A DNA stretch of 64,000 nt from Lonicera japonica (taxonomy: Eukaryota > Streptophyta > Magnoliopsida > Dipsacales > Caprifoliaceae): contig CM038469.1 of assembly GCA_021464415.1 (NCBI GenBank), positions 31,130,087 to 31,194,086 of the forward strand, written 5' to 3'. Below the pieces are notes generated by a model. The model was given only the letters and a program-made list of their open reading frames with translations, did no database searches and had not been told where the DNA came from. Both the position numbers and the translations under genes were made by a program. Every line of letters starts with the position of its first letter. The stretch's first letter is position 1. This document shows, one piece after another, positions 21,110-32,800 of this stretch.

Positions 21110-23140
21110 CTTTGAAAGGGGCATCTGCTCCTAAGGTGATGGTCGTGGTCAAATTCGATATAGAGAGGTTTGACGGAAAGAAGACGGATTTTGCGATATG
21201 GCAGTGCCAGATGTTCGACATTCTTGTCCAACAAGGTTTGCACAGAGCAATGTTAGGGAATAAAGCTAAGCTTGATGAGTGGTCCGACGCCGATTGGGCT
21301 GAGTACGATAGGTAGGCATGTAGTCTAATTCGTTTACACTAAATATCCGCCTCAGTGATTTGGAAGAAGCTCGAAAATTAATATATGAAGAATTCTATCT
21401 AACATATGTACTTGAAGAAGAAGCTATTCTGGTATGAATTTTTGATGGGTACATTCATGAACGATCATCTCGATGGATTTAATAAGATAATCGCAAATTT
21501 GTAGGGATTAGACGTCGGGATTGATGATAAGGACAAGGTGATTTTACTTATTAATTCACTTCCGGAATCCTATGATCATCTAACTACCACACTTATATAT
21601 TAGAAGGAAAATGTGACCTACGAAAAGTGCTTGAAAGAAATGGGAAAATCTAACTCAAATACGCTATTTAATAAGGGGAGAAGTAATGAGAAGAAGCGAA
21701 CAAAATAGAGAAAGTCGTGGTCAAAATCTCGGGGACCGACTAATAAGAGTAAGATAATTTATCACAAGTAAAGAAAACTTGAGCACGTGCGTTTAGAGTG
21801 TCCAAATAGAACTAATGGCGGTAAAAAGAATAAAAGTGTAGTGGAGAACACAAACGCAATAATGGCACCGAAATAGGAGAATTTTGAAAGTATGTTGGTT
21901 GTGATTCTACGGGATAGCTCTTCGAGATAGTGGATCTTGGATAAGCGATTTTGGGCTTGGGCCTATCATAAGCTACATTCTTGGTTAATCGTTTGCTATG
22001 CTCAAGAGTGGAATACAAAACACCTATAGAGGTGTGGACCGAAACTCATGCTAATTATGACAATATTTATATTTTTAATTGTCCAATTTATTATCATGTC
22101 CGTGATGAGAAAATTGACCGTAAGACTCGTAAATCGATTTTTATAGGCTATTGTAATGGGTCAAATATTACAAATTGTGGTGTCTTCAAAGCAAGAAGAT
22201 CATGATTAATAGGGATCTGATGCTTGACAAGGTGTCTATATTCAAGGTGTCCTCGCCAGTAAACAACGATTCTTCAATCCCAGTTGAAAAATAGAACAAG
22301 GCAAGCAAGATAGTAGTACTCGGGTTATGAATTCGGTGGAGGAGTCCAATGAGGATGAGACGACTCCCGCTGGGGGGTTAGAGATTCTAGCGGCAAAATC
22401 AGATCAACAATAAACGATACCGTCTTTGGATATTAGAAGGGAGCTTAGGGCTCGAGGTGCACCTCTTTAATATGGGTATAAAGACATGGTGGCGTATATA
22501 TTAGTAGGTTAGGTGGATGAGCCGACTTCGTATCTAAAAGTTATGAATTCTAGCGAGAATGTGAAGTGAAAAGCGGCCATGAAGGATGAGATGGAGTCTC
22601 TCCGGAAAAATCGAACTTGAGAACTATGTGATTTACCAAAGATAAAGAAATCTATTAGGTGCAAATGAGTTTTCACTAAAAAATATGGGGTTCTAGTGTC
22701 CGGTGTTTGTTTTAAAATAAGGTTAGTAATCAAAGGTTATGCGCAAAAGAAATGAGTGGATTATAGTGAAGTGTTCTCTCTGGTTGTGAAGCATACCTCA
22801 ATCTAGGCTTTGTTGGCTATAATAGTGCAATTTGATCTTAAACTTGAACAACTCAATGTCAAAATTATGTTCTTACATGGGGACCTAGATGAAGAGATTT
22901 ATATCTCTCAGCCGTAGGGATTCAAAGTTGTTGACAAAGAAAATAGTGTGTGCAAATTTCAAAAATTATTGTATAGATTGAAGCAGGCCTCGCATCAATA
23001 GTACAAAATGTTTGACACATTCATGATCACGTAGAAGTCCCCGCATCAAGCTCCGTGGTTTAGTTAGTGATATCAATTTGAACCACATTTAGTTGTTGTA
23101 CGGATTGAAGCAGTCTTTGCGTCAATGTACGTGTAATTAT
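21110..23140 (+). pseudogene. decayed Ty1/Copia gag-pol
   Basis: Broken frames on the plus strand read as a Copia polyprotein. The N-terminal Gag (21130-21315) has FDGKKTDFAIWQ and LVQQGLHRAMLG. A decayed zinc knuckle lies near 21760-21805 and the start of the protease (WILD) near 21930. An integrase C-terminal segment with RKSIFIGY follows at 21981-22170. RT blocks lie at 22560-23040 (DVK.MFLHGDLDEEIYISQP and LYRLKQA). Most of protease and integrase is missing, so there was an internal deletion, and many stops follow. The LKQ..RQ motif of RT appears twice (22969 and 23093), pointing to a local duplication. No right LTR is recognised. Confidence 0.7.
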
Positions 23141-23600
23141 CCGGTTGATCCTACGCTTGTGCTAAGGCTCATTCTAGCGATATCTTAACACAACAATATA
23201 TAGATATATATATATATATATATATTGATTGATATTATCATCCTTTTTCCACTAAAAACTCCAATATATATTGAAAATGCGTGAAAACTCTCCTCATGAG
23301 AATATTTTTTAAGAAAAAGGTCAGAGAATAATATATTTTTTTAAATAAAACCTTATTTTTAATCTTATTAGCGTAAGCTCCATGTTTATCAATTGTGTTT
23401 TAAAACGAGAGTTTTGACTAAAATTGTATTTTGTGCGAACTTAGCTTCGCACAAAATTATGCTTCATCCAAATTTAATTTTGCAATCCAAAAAATTAATG
23501 CAAAATTATTTTGCATGATGTATTTTTATTTTTTAACAAATATATTTGTATGTGTGAAATTATAAAATAATCTCAAATAAACTATAATCCATAAAAGCAT
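23141..23600. other. AT-rich spacer with TA repeat
   Basis: A (TA)n run lies near 23200-23225. No gene. Confidence 0.4.
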
Positions 23601-23602
23601 CC

Positions 23603-25509
23603 TACAAAAGAAAAAAAAGAGGGGGGGGGTTGCTTTCCCACTATTGATCTTCATCGTGATCGTTGAGTGGAGTTCGGCCTTCTTGTTGTGGTCTATTGAG
23701 TTCAATGAAAGCATCGTGGGCGAGGAATCATTCACTCCAACCCTTCTCTACTTTCTTTTTATCGCTTTGGCTTTCTATGCTGGCACCATTCCAATCCAAC
23801 AAATTTTGAATCGGTATTGACCTTTTTCGGGTGGATCTTCATAGGATTATTGATTTTTTGGCAGTGGAGTTACGATTAATAAATTCCAAAGGATGAGCAA
23901 AGTAGGGTTTTGGATCGCGATTTCATGAATTCTTCGAGAGATGATAACGATAATCTTCCATATTTTAAATTTCAGGGTGACATATTGAAGAAATTGCAAA
24001 GAAAATTGGTTGAGAATGAATGTGTAAAGCATAGAATTAAAGTTGCCAAGACAAAGTATGAGCATAATTTTCCATGTTTGGTTAGTGTGGGCTCAGGGGA
24101 TTGGTCATAAAGGTTAGGCAACATTGTAAAAGGAATTGAAGTAAAAACTATGGTACTGCTTTGGAGTATGTTGAGCCTATGAAGATTGATGGTATTAAAT
24201 GCATTTCATATTCGATTGATGATGTGTAAGATGAAATGAATATATGGAATAGGGTTGCTATGGTGTATGTCTTGCAATTTAGTCCACCATTTCTGTTGTG
24301 CAAGGTTATTTTGAAAAGAAATGGGGTAAATTTGGGGTTATGAATGTTTGTTAGCTAAAATCTAGTGTGTTCATTGTTGAATTCAATGAGGTGTAAAGTA
24401 GGGCTAAGGTGATCGATGTAAGGCCATGGTATTTTGATAGCGAACCAGTTATTATAATACCACGGTCAACTGACTTGAGTTTAGAAAAGAATGGATTGTC
24501 CACTACGCCTATTTAGTCAAGTTGCATTTTTAGGCTACTAAAATGATGAGTTAGATTGCTACTGTGGCGAGGAAGCCTTTGTACACTGATATGGTGACAA
24601 CAAAGCTAGCAGACTTACTTTATGCAAGAATTTGTGTGAAAATTAGTTTAAATAATAATTTTCCCAAATGTGTTATAAGTAAAGATCTTTTTGGAGGTCT
24701 GATTGAGCAATTAATAGAGTATAGGCGGGTTCCTATGCTTTGTAAGGTGTGTAATTTGTTTGGCCGTCCAAAATTTAATAAGATGGCAAAATTAAAGCAA
24801 ATGTGGCAAGTTAAGGTCTAATAACACGAGGCTCATGTTGTGGAGGTAGATGCAGATGTTCCTACTCCAGGGAATGTGAATATGGTCATGCAGTTTCTTC
24901 AAAGAGTGTGAAAGTGATAGGACCACAATTTAATGAAGGGCATGTGATAGAAGTCGCAAAGAATCTCGCATTTAAGTCTTCTGAAATAACATAAATCAAG
25001 CCGGAGAAGTCAAAGACAAGATTTCTACTCCAATTGGTAATATGTTTGCTGCTTTAGATAATGACGAAAAAGAGGACATTAATAGTTTAAAGAAAGCTCC
25101 AATTGTTATGGGTCTAGTCAAGCATAAACTTGATCATGTTGATCAATTACTACTGGAAACAGTTTCCTTAATTGATCTTATTCGCAAGATGGACATACCT
25201 AACATAAATGTTTATAAACCTGTTCGTTTTAAATAATTTTTCAAAGTTTTGTTTTATCCTCATTTATGGTTGGTTGGTTGGTTGTTATTGTTGTGTTTTT
25301 TTTCCTCTAGAATTTGGTGTATGCCTTTTCTAGATTTGTGAATTTGGATGAAGGTGAAAATATCCCTAGGAAGGGAATCCTTAAGGTTGATAGAAGTGGC
25401 TTAGCTAATATTAGGCTGATGTAGGTTATGTTTTAAGTTGTAGTCTATTTCATTTTAATCTAATAATATTCTAGGGACTTAGCCTCCCTTTGTTTAAAAA
25501 AAAAAAAAC
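23603..25509 (+). pseudogene. L1-type LINE relic with ORF1 only (DUF4283 and zinc-knuckle type)
   Basis: Broken plus-strand frames from about 23880 to 24830 follow the plan of plant L1 ORF1 proteins: a DUF4283 RNA-binding-like domain, a KPWYF-like segment, then ARICVKISLNNNFP and RRVPMLCKVCNLFG, the last being the remains of a zinc knuckle. A further open stretch runs to 25233. There is no endonuclease or RT. The unit ends in a poly(A) of about 14 nt at 25494-25509. Similar short sequences on both sides (AATCCATA near 23587 and 25513) may be a diverged target duplication. It is probably an internally deleted LINE mobilised in trans. Confidence 0.55.
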
Positions 25510-26435
25510 CCACAATCCATAATAAAGTATTAAAAAAAAGGATTACAAACCAAAATTTGCAAAGCCAATATTTTTTATCATGTGCGTATCAATAAATAGA
25601 TTTAAACTGGTAATTTGTTGAAATAACTCAAAAGTACCATCAATTAAACATTTATAAATATTAATATGCTAAAAGACATGCGGTGCAAACTTAATTTGGC
25701 ACAATACTATAAAATCTTACAATCCAAAGATCTACTGCAAAGTTAATGTTACATTCTTTTTGAATTTTGGTCAAATATAGGTTCTTAATTTACAAAAATA
25801 TTAGTCCCTGTTTCTTCTTTATTAAACAAATCCCATTTTCTAATATCCCAATATATATAGAGAGAGAGGGGCTATGGAAAAGAATTCTTGAACCCCCTTT
25901 TTTTAAACTAAAAAAGGTAGATTTTTTTTTTATGAAAATTTATAAAAAAAATCTATATAAGTAAAAACTCAAAACTTATCAAATGACTAACCCTTAAACG
26001 CTTGATTTGTTCAATTTTCATTCAATCCTAAAATTTAAAATTATTATTTTATATAAAAGTTTGAATTTCACCTACTTAAAATTATTAATTTAAGATTTTA
26101 AATAAGAATAAAAATTCCAATCCTAAGGTTGAAGATTAACGGTGGAGATGGACTAGAATTCAAATTGGGCAATTAAGAAACTAAGGATTGGCTAAGTAGG
26201 AGTGCCACACAACTAATTAGGTCTTAGGTCAAAGGGTTAATCATGTAAGACAACAAAGCCCACTTACTTGTCCAAATAAAATTAATAATAAAAACAAAAT
26301 ATTTATTTATGACAATCTCCACGTCACCACCACGAAACTCATCAGTAGTTATCACAATAAGGATAGAGGAGAGGAGAGGAGAGGAGAGACACCTTTATTT
26401 TTATCTTTAATAATTTTTCTAACTAGAAATTAGGT
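25510..26435. other. AT-rich spacer
   Basis: A GAGAG-type purine repeat lies at 26362-26388. No gene. Confidence 0.4.
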
Positions 26436-26437
26436 AG

Positions 26438-27077
26438 AAGGGCTTATTATACATTGATTTTTACCAAAAATCCAATGAATAATATTTTTTTGAATGAAGG
26501 GCCTATTTTTAATTGGTAATTTGAATGAAGGGCCTATTTTTAATTGGTAATTAGTGTAAGATGCCTATTTTGTTTTATATTTTAAATGAATGTATTTGAA
26601 TAAATTTAAATATCATTTAATTAATAAAAACATGATATGTATTACCTAAATTACCCCTTTTAATGAAATTTTCACAAAAAATATGAACTGCAAAGTTCAT
26701 ATTGCAGTGAAATATGTACTGCAATATGAACTTTGCACTAAAAATATGGACTGCAAAGTTCACATTGCAGTAAAATATGGACTGCAATATGAACTTTGCA
26801 CTAAAAATATCGACTGCAAAGTTCACATTGCAGTGAAATATGGACTGCAAAGTTCATATTGCAGTGAAATATAGACTGCAAAGTTCATATTGCAGTCCAT
26901 ATTTTAATGCATATTGATATTTTTTTAGTTTATTTTAAGGGTTGGGATGTCATTTTATAATGAAAAAAAAAGACACATGTCATATTATCAATAAAAAATA
27001 AAAAAAGGATAGGCCCTTTATTTAAAAAAAAATTATTCCTTGGCCTTAGTGTGAAAATCTTTCTCTAATAAGCCCTT
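26438..27077. mobile_element. foldback element enclosing a minisatellite
   Basis: AAGGGCTTATTA at the left pairs with TAATAAGCCCTT at the right. Inner blocks such as GAATGAAGGGCCTATTTTTA pair with TAGGCCCTTTATTTAAA. A clean target duplication is not visible. The centre holds the hairpin minisatellite at 26683. Confidence 0.5.
26683..26901. repeat. 63-bp minisatellite made of alternating inverted 22-mers
   Basis: Two full 63-bp units start at 26683 and 26746, and a third at 26809 breaks into about 31-bp subunits. Each unit contains ACTGCAAAGTTCATATTGCAG-type text followed by its near reverse complement, so single strands can form serial hairpins. The reading frames through it (26617 minus, 26683 plus) are open only because the unit length is a multiple of three. 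Confidence 0.8.
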
Positions 27078-29010
27078 TTTTTTAATTGCCCCTTTTTCTA
27101 AAGAGTAATCTACTCACTTCTCTCTCGCGAGGATTCCTCAAATAGAAGGCATATGGATATCTAAAATAGAATATCTCTTTCATTAACAGCAAATCTTTTA
27201 TTTTCTTCTTAAATATTCACCTCTCAATTATACTCTGTATAAAGATAGATACATTTTTCTATGTAAACGATACACAGATATATTCGGAGTTCGAATTATA
27301 AAATAAAAAAAAGAAAAAGATAAAAGTGTCGTTATTCAAACTTAAAACCTTATTCTTAGAGCATTTTCAATGCAAAAATAGATTTGATACTTTTTGATCA
27401 TAGACATGTAAGCATGTTTTTCTTATGTTTCATAAAAATGTTTCTTAATGAATAAATTTTATAAAAATCATTTTCAATATAATTGCTTAAGAGATTGTCT
27501 ATTAATAAATTCATAAAAAATAAATTAATAATTTTATATATAAAATGGGTGTTGTTTGACTGATCTTAATTCATAATTTTTTAATGTGTAATTTTTATTA
27601 ATAAATAAATTATAAAATTACAATAAAAATATTTGAAAGTTTTAAAAAGAAAAGTGTGTAGACAAAATTAATAATGTAGTACTAAAACATTATTTAAAAG
27701 AAGCAGATGGTCGTACTCACAATATGTATTTTTATTTTTGTCACATATAGTCATTATGAATATTTTATTGAAGAGTTTTATTAGCTCTTTATTTATTAAT
27801 CTTATGTGACATCTCATTTTCATCAACTTTTTTTTTATATTAGGGATACGCTTATAAATGTGAAACTTTATTACCTGATTAACCCACTGAATATACAATT
27901 TTTTTTTTTTGTTAAAGAGAATTAATTTAAATATTTAATTAAACTAGACGGTATTACGAGTAAAAACCCTATATATTATATTACTAAAAAAGGTTGACTG
28001 AACAGCTAAAGACGCCGTCGACTCGGTACAGAAATTGAATTCATTTGGATTGTAGTAGCGAATGATTGCACTTTAATCTGGATATTTTTTTTTTATTAAA
28101 TTTTCAACTCTCCCCCTAATTGTAATAACAGAAATTCCCCCAAATCTAATCGAATTTATAATTTCTCTAGGTGTCTTTTTCTAAATAGATACTAATAATA
28201 AATAGAGCATTAATACAATACGTAATTATTTATTTTTTTTTTAAAAAAAAAAGAAAAATCAAAATACTATTGCTTTGGAAATTTATTTTTTTTGTCATTT
28301 TATTCTTAAGAATTTTTCTATTATAAAAATTATTTAAGATCTTGAGTTCATCCTTTGAACGATGTACTGGAAAAAATTTTAACTGTTAAATTGTTTATTG
28401 TTTTCTTTTATTAATTTAAATTTTTAACTTGAAATAAATTATCTATAAGTTAAATTAATTTATAAGATGCCGTATAGTGGCTTATCTAGCTAACGGTCTT
28501 TTTGTTTTCATACCAAGGAGATCTTGAATTTGACTCATATGGGCGTAGTTGTTAATTTTTTTCAAATAAAAATAAAGAAGGTTTAAATATTATTTACTTG
28601 AATGGCATGAAACTAAAATCTAAATTATGCATGGCCTAATTTTTATACTAAAAAATTTGAAAACTTGCTTTGTAGGAGATTGAACCTTCACTCTAAAACA
28701 TGTATAAAGATAAGCCTAACCACTAAATCATCTATCACTATTAATCAAAGAATACACATTGCACTAATCTAGTAACTATGAATATCAAGCATAAATAAAA
28801 ATTACCACACCAAATTCCGAATTTCCTAAATTTTAACATGTCATCGTTTGTTTCCCTCAAAATTGACACGCAAAAAATAATTACTCCTCACCATACTTCT
28901 CTTAATTAGTTTTTGAAAGAAAAGGTAAGAGAGGAGAACTTGAATTATGCACTTTGTGATTATAAATCAACCCCTTTAATCATTTTATAAAACATAATTT
29001 CAAAAAAAAA
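27078..29010. other. AT-rich intergenic stretch with SINE-like relics
   Basis: No gene supported. A plus-strand tRNA-like head lies at about 28463-28540. A clearer minus-strand one is at 28655-28725, with TTTAGTGGTTAGGC as box A and GGTTCAATCTCC as box B. Confidence 0.35.
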
Positions 29011-29356
29011 GGGTGATTTAGAATTTGGGTATCGTTTATTTTTACATATAAGATATTGGGTGTCAAAGTTTTGCATAATGGGTGTTTGAGTCTCATTTTA
29101 GATGAAATCCGTTAGTTAACGTGGTCAATCGTTAGTTCCGTTAATTTTTGACCATTTTATCCTTAAGTAAGAGTAATACGTTTTGTTTTTTTCTGGGGGT
29201 AAAATAGGTAAATTAGGTCAAAAATTAACGTAATTATGTTGACCACGTTAACTAACGAATTTCATTTAAAATGGCACTCAAATATTTATTATGCAAAACT
29301 TTAACACCCAACGTCTGATATATATGAACAAATAGCACCCAAAATCTAAATCACTT
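29011..29356. mobile_element. foldback MITE upstream of the RMR gene
   Basis: GGGTGATTTAGAATTTGGGT pairs with CCCAAAATCTAAATCACTT. Inner arms contain GTTAGTTAACGTGGTCAA and its inverted partner. Both flanks are A-tracts, which would hide a 9-bp duplication. It lies about 450 bp upstream of the RMR start codon. Confidence 0.6.
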
Positions 29357-29805
29357 AAAAAAAAAAAAAAATCTCACCATACTCATTTATTTAATTGTCT
29401 CACTTGAAACAAAATTTTAACTCCCCTTCACGTATTTCTCACTTGTCTTCAAAAATATTTTTTTATTTTAAGCTAATAATAATAAAAATAGCATGGGTAT
29501 ATATGTATGCACATGTGTAAATAAGTGAGTACATGGAAATTCGAGATTTGATTGCTTATTTATTTTCACCAAAAATACATACGTTCAATTCTCGTAGTCG
29601 GCTCTTGAAATATCATCAATCACAAAAACAGAGCTAAAATTCTGATGGGATTCGGATAGATTCATCGAGAGAATGGAAGCTGATGTTTCCATCTCCTAAA
29701 TTCAAACCCTAAACTTTTTCCCTCTTCTCTTCGAAAACTAGGATTTCTTTTCTTCTGGGTATTGGTGGTTTTTTCAGATTTGATTTCATTGATTGATTAA
29801 TAGAG

Positions 29806-32800
29806 ATGGTGATGAATCAGTTCTTCTTCATCTTCTTCTTTTTCTCCTTCTTTCTAATGGCTTCTACAGCTTTTGCTAATGTTGTCTTATTAGGGAAAAA
29901 CGTTACTTTATCGTTTGAAGACATTGAAGCTAACTTTGGTGAGTGTTTTTTTTTTCTCAATTTTGTTACAGTTTATGTTGTTATTTATTTTTTTGTTAAA
30001 TTCTAGTAAAAGAGTAGAGCGGAAATTTTATTAAGAAATGATATTGGGTTACAAAAATAGGGTTAATACTGTCGTTAACGATTTGGAACTGTCCAGACGG
30101 ATAGAGGTGTTTGTAAGTGGACACAAGGGGGGTAATTTAGTTTAGTACTATAACTGTCTTGAAATATGTGTACTTTTAAGTCTAGTTTCTTCAATTTTTG
30201 GGAACAGATAGTGTTAATACTAATTTTTCACCCTTTAATTTGAAAAGAAAAAATAATTGCACAATTTCCCCCCCTTTACATCAATTCCTGGCTCCGCCCC
30301 TGGTGATGGGATTCGAGTCTGCACCTCAGCTACTCTCAAATATTCTCGAACTCTTCTGTGGAGACTTGCTTTGGCTCTAGATTTGCTATAGCTCTCGTGA
30401 AATACCACCATCCCTAAGGGATTAATCGACTGTTCCGGGTTGGAACCCTGTCCACTCTTGTGATAAGTGAGCACTGGTACTATCTTACAGATGTTTTTGT
30501 TTAAAATATCATTATTGTTCGAACTTTGTGTTATGATGGTAGACTTCTTGTCCTTGCTCCGTATGTACTTCTTTTATCATAAGAATAATATTCAGTATCT
30601 TATCACAAAAAAAATGTTCCGAAGGGTATGTTTGGATTGTAGAGTACTTGATAGTGTTTGGTTTGTGTGAATTGGTGCTGAAAACAGTTTATTTGATGGA
30701 ACAAATGTTGTAGAACCAGAAGAAAATCTAGGGGCATGTTATATTGAAGCATAATTGAAACTGTATAATCTCTCTGCATTTATCATTAGTATTGGATTAC
30801 TTTCTTGAATTGTCAAGGTTAACACAACTGCTTCAGCATAAGGGTGGAAAGAGGAGGACTTTGCTCCATCTGCTTTGTTATTTTTGGTGTGAGAAAGTCC
30901 AAATTGATTAAGGGTTTTTGATTGAGGATTGGAAGTGTGCTAGTGTGCTGAATTAGTTCTAGTTTTGTTTGTTTCTTTGATGAATGACTTTGTTAAACAT
31001 ATCTAAATATGCCTTTGTTTATATCACATCTCTCTCTGTTTGCACACTGGTTTTTAGGAACATAAATTATTATAATGAGGCAGATTTGCGCGCAACTGCT
31101 CTTTTCTTGAAAGAGTGAAGTGTTTTTGTTGTTGTTGTTCTCTAGTTTGGTATGTAGGTTTGAAGCTTTGTTGTCTAGTTTGTTAGATAGATTCTTAAGA
31201 CTGTAATTGAACGGGCTGGGTATGCGAACGAGTTTGGAGGGCAATGGGCCAATGAGTTTGAAGGATTGTGGCTAGATTTAAGGTCTTTAATCTCTTGGAT
31301 TCTCAATTGCATTTCAATACTACCTTTGGTCATTAAGGGCGGAGTACCATTTCTTCTATTATATTGAGTGTCCTCTCTCTTCAGCAATGCCTTTGCTCAA
31401 AATGCCTGTATTCAAGGGAGACAAGTCTTGTTGCAATTTTAGTTGTTAATGAGGCGGTACAAGAGGTTAAGAGGCCTAGGGGTGGGGTGGGGTGGAGGGA
31501 TAAAGCTTTATTCCAAAACTGGAATACTAAGTGGATTTGAGAAAGTTTGCAGGTGAACAAGAGCATCTTGGTCGAGCTTATATAGAATAAGGAGTTCGGT
31601 GGTTGATAAAGATTTATAGTTTGGCCGTTAATGGGAGCCTAAAACTTTATCTATTGCTCAGTCATCCATCTTTAAGTAGGATTATCTAAGAAAAACAGAT
31701 ACTTCATAGAAGGAGGCCTTTCTGTATGAGATACCTATACTTTCTGGATACGTAACAGATAGTCAGATACCGATATTCTTCTCGGATACGTGTTGAAGAG
31801 TATGATATACATTGTTGGCCCACTACCTAATTGCTTAAGCTTTTGGGAGAGATGGTTCCTAACAGATACTTACATTTTAGAGTAAAAAACCAAAATGGCC
31901 ACTGAACTTTACCTTGAGTTTCAATTTGACAACTAAATTTTGATTTTTCAATTTACCCATTAAAGCTTAGGCTGCGTTTTAATTTGACCATTACGTTCAT
32001 TTTCCACTGTTAAAGTTGGGAAAAAATACATGTGCAAGGCACGTGTGCTCTAAACAAGGGCAAAACTGTCATTTTAAGTGTAAATGTTAATTTTCTAGAT
32101 AAATTCAGGGTTTTACTTGGAATTAACATCTTCAACTCAAAGGAAATCAAATCCAGTGGTAATTTTCTTGATTATATGTCACCATCACTATCACCATCTC
32201 CGTCACCTTCTTCTCTGCCACCCACCACCCCACCCCACCCCCACCGCCGCCGCCAGAAATCAGCACCATCAGTGGGGGAGAAAGGTGGAGGTAAAGTGAG
32301 AGTAATTTTTGTATCTAGTGGAGCTACATTTAAACTTTGTGCCATTGTGCTAATTTGGGGGTGCCAAAAATTCAAGAAACAGAGGAGATCAAAAATAACA
32401 ACATCAACAAATTTATCAACTAGATCAAAGTTTTTGGGCTCTCAAAATCCGAAAGGTAAGTTTTGAAACTCACATTGCATTTCACTCAATTCGAACAAAC
32501 AAACAAAAAAACGGACCATCCATATCTCATTATTCATCATCAATGTACCAAAAACGAAAGCCTAACATTACAACAACAACAACAACAACAAGCCTTTATC
32601 CCACTAGGTGGGGTCGGCTACATGGATCAAACGACGCCATAGTGGTCTGTCGTGAATCATATCTCTAGTGAAACCATTCGCCTCTAAATCCTTCTTAATA
32701 GTTCCACCTATAGTTTTTCTAGGTCTTCCTCTGCCTCTAACAACTAGGCTTCCCTCCATATGATCAACTCTCCTAACCATGGCATCTGCAGGTCTCCTCC

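Noticed and set aside
23131..23180. Resemblance to the start of 18S rRNA (GGTTGATCCT)
   Set aside because: Only about ten bases match; the following text does not continue as 18S.
26617..26874. Repetitive proteins on both strands of the minisatellite
   Set aside because: Open only because the 63-bp unit is a multiple of three and lacks stops.
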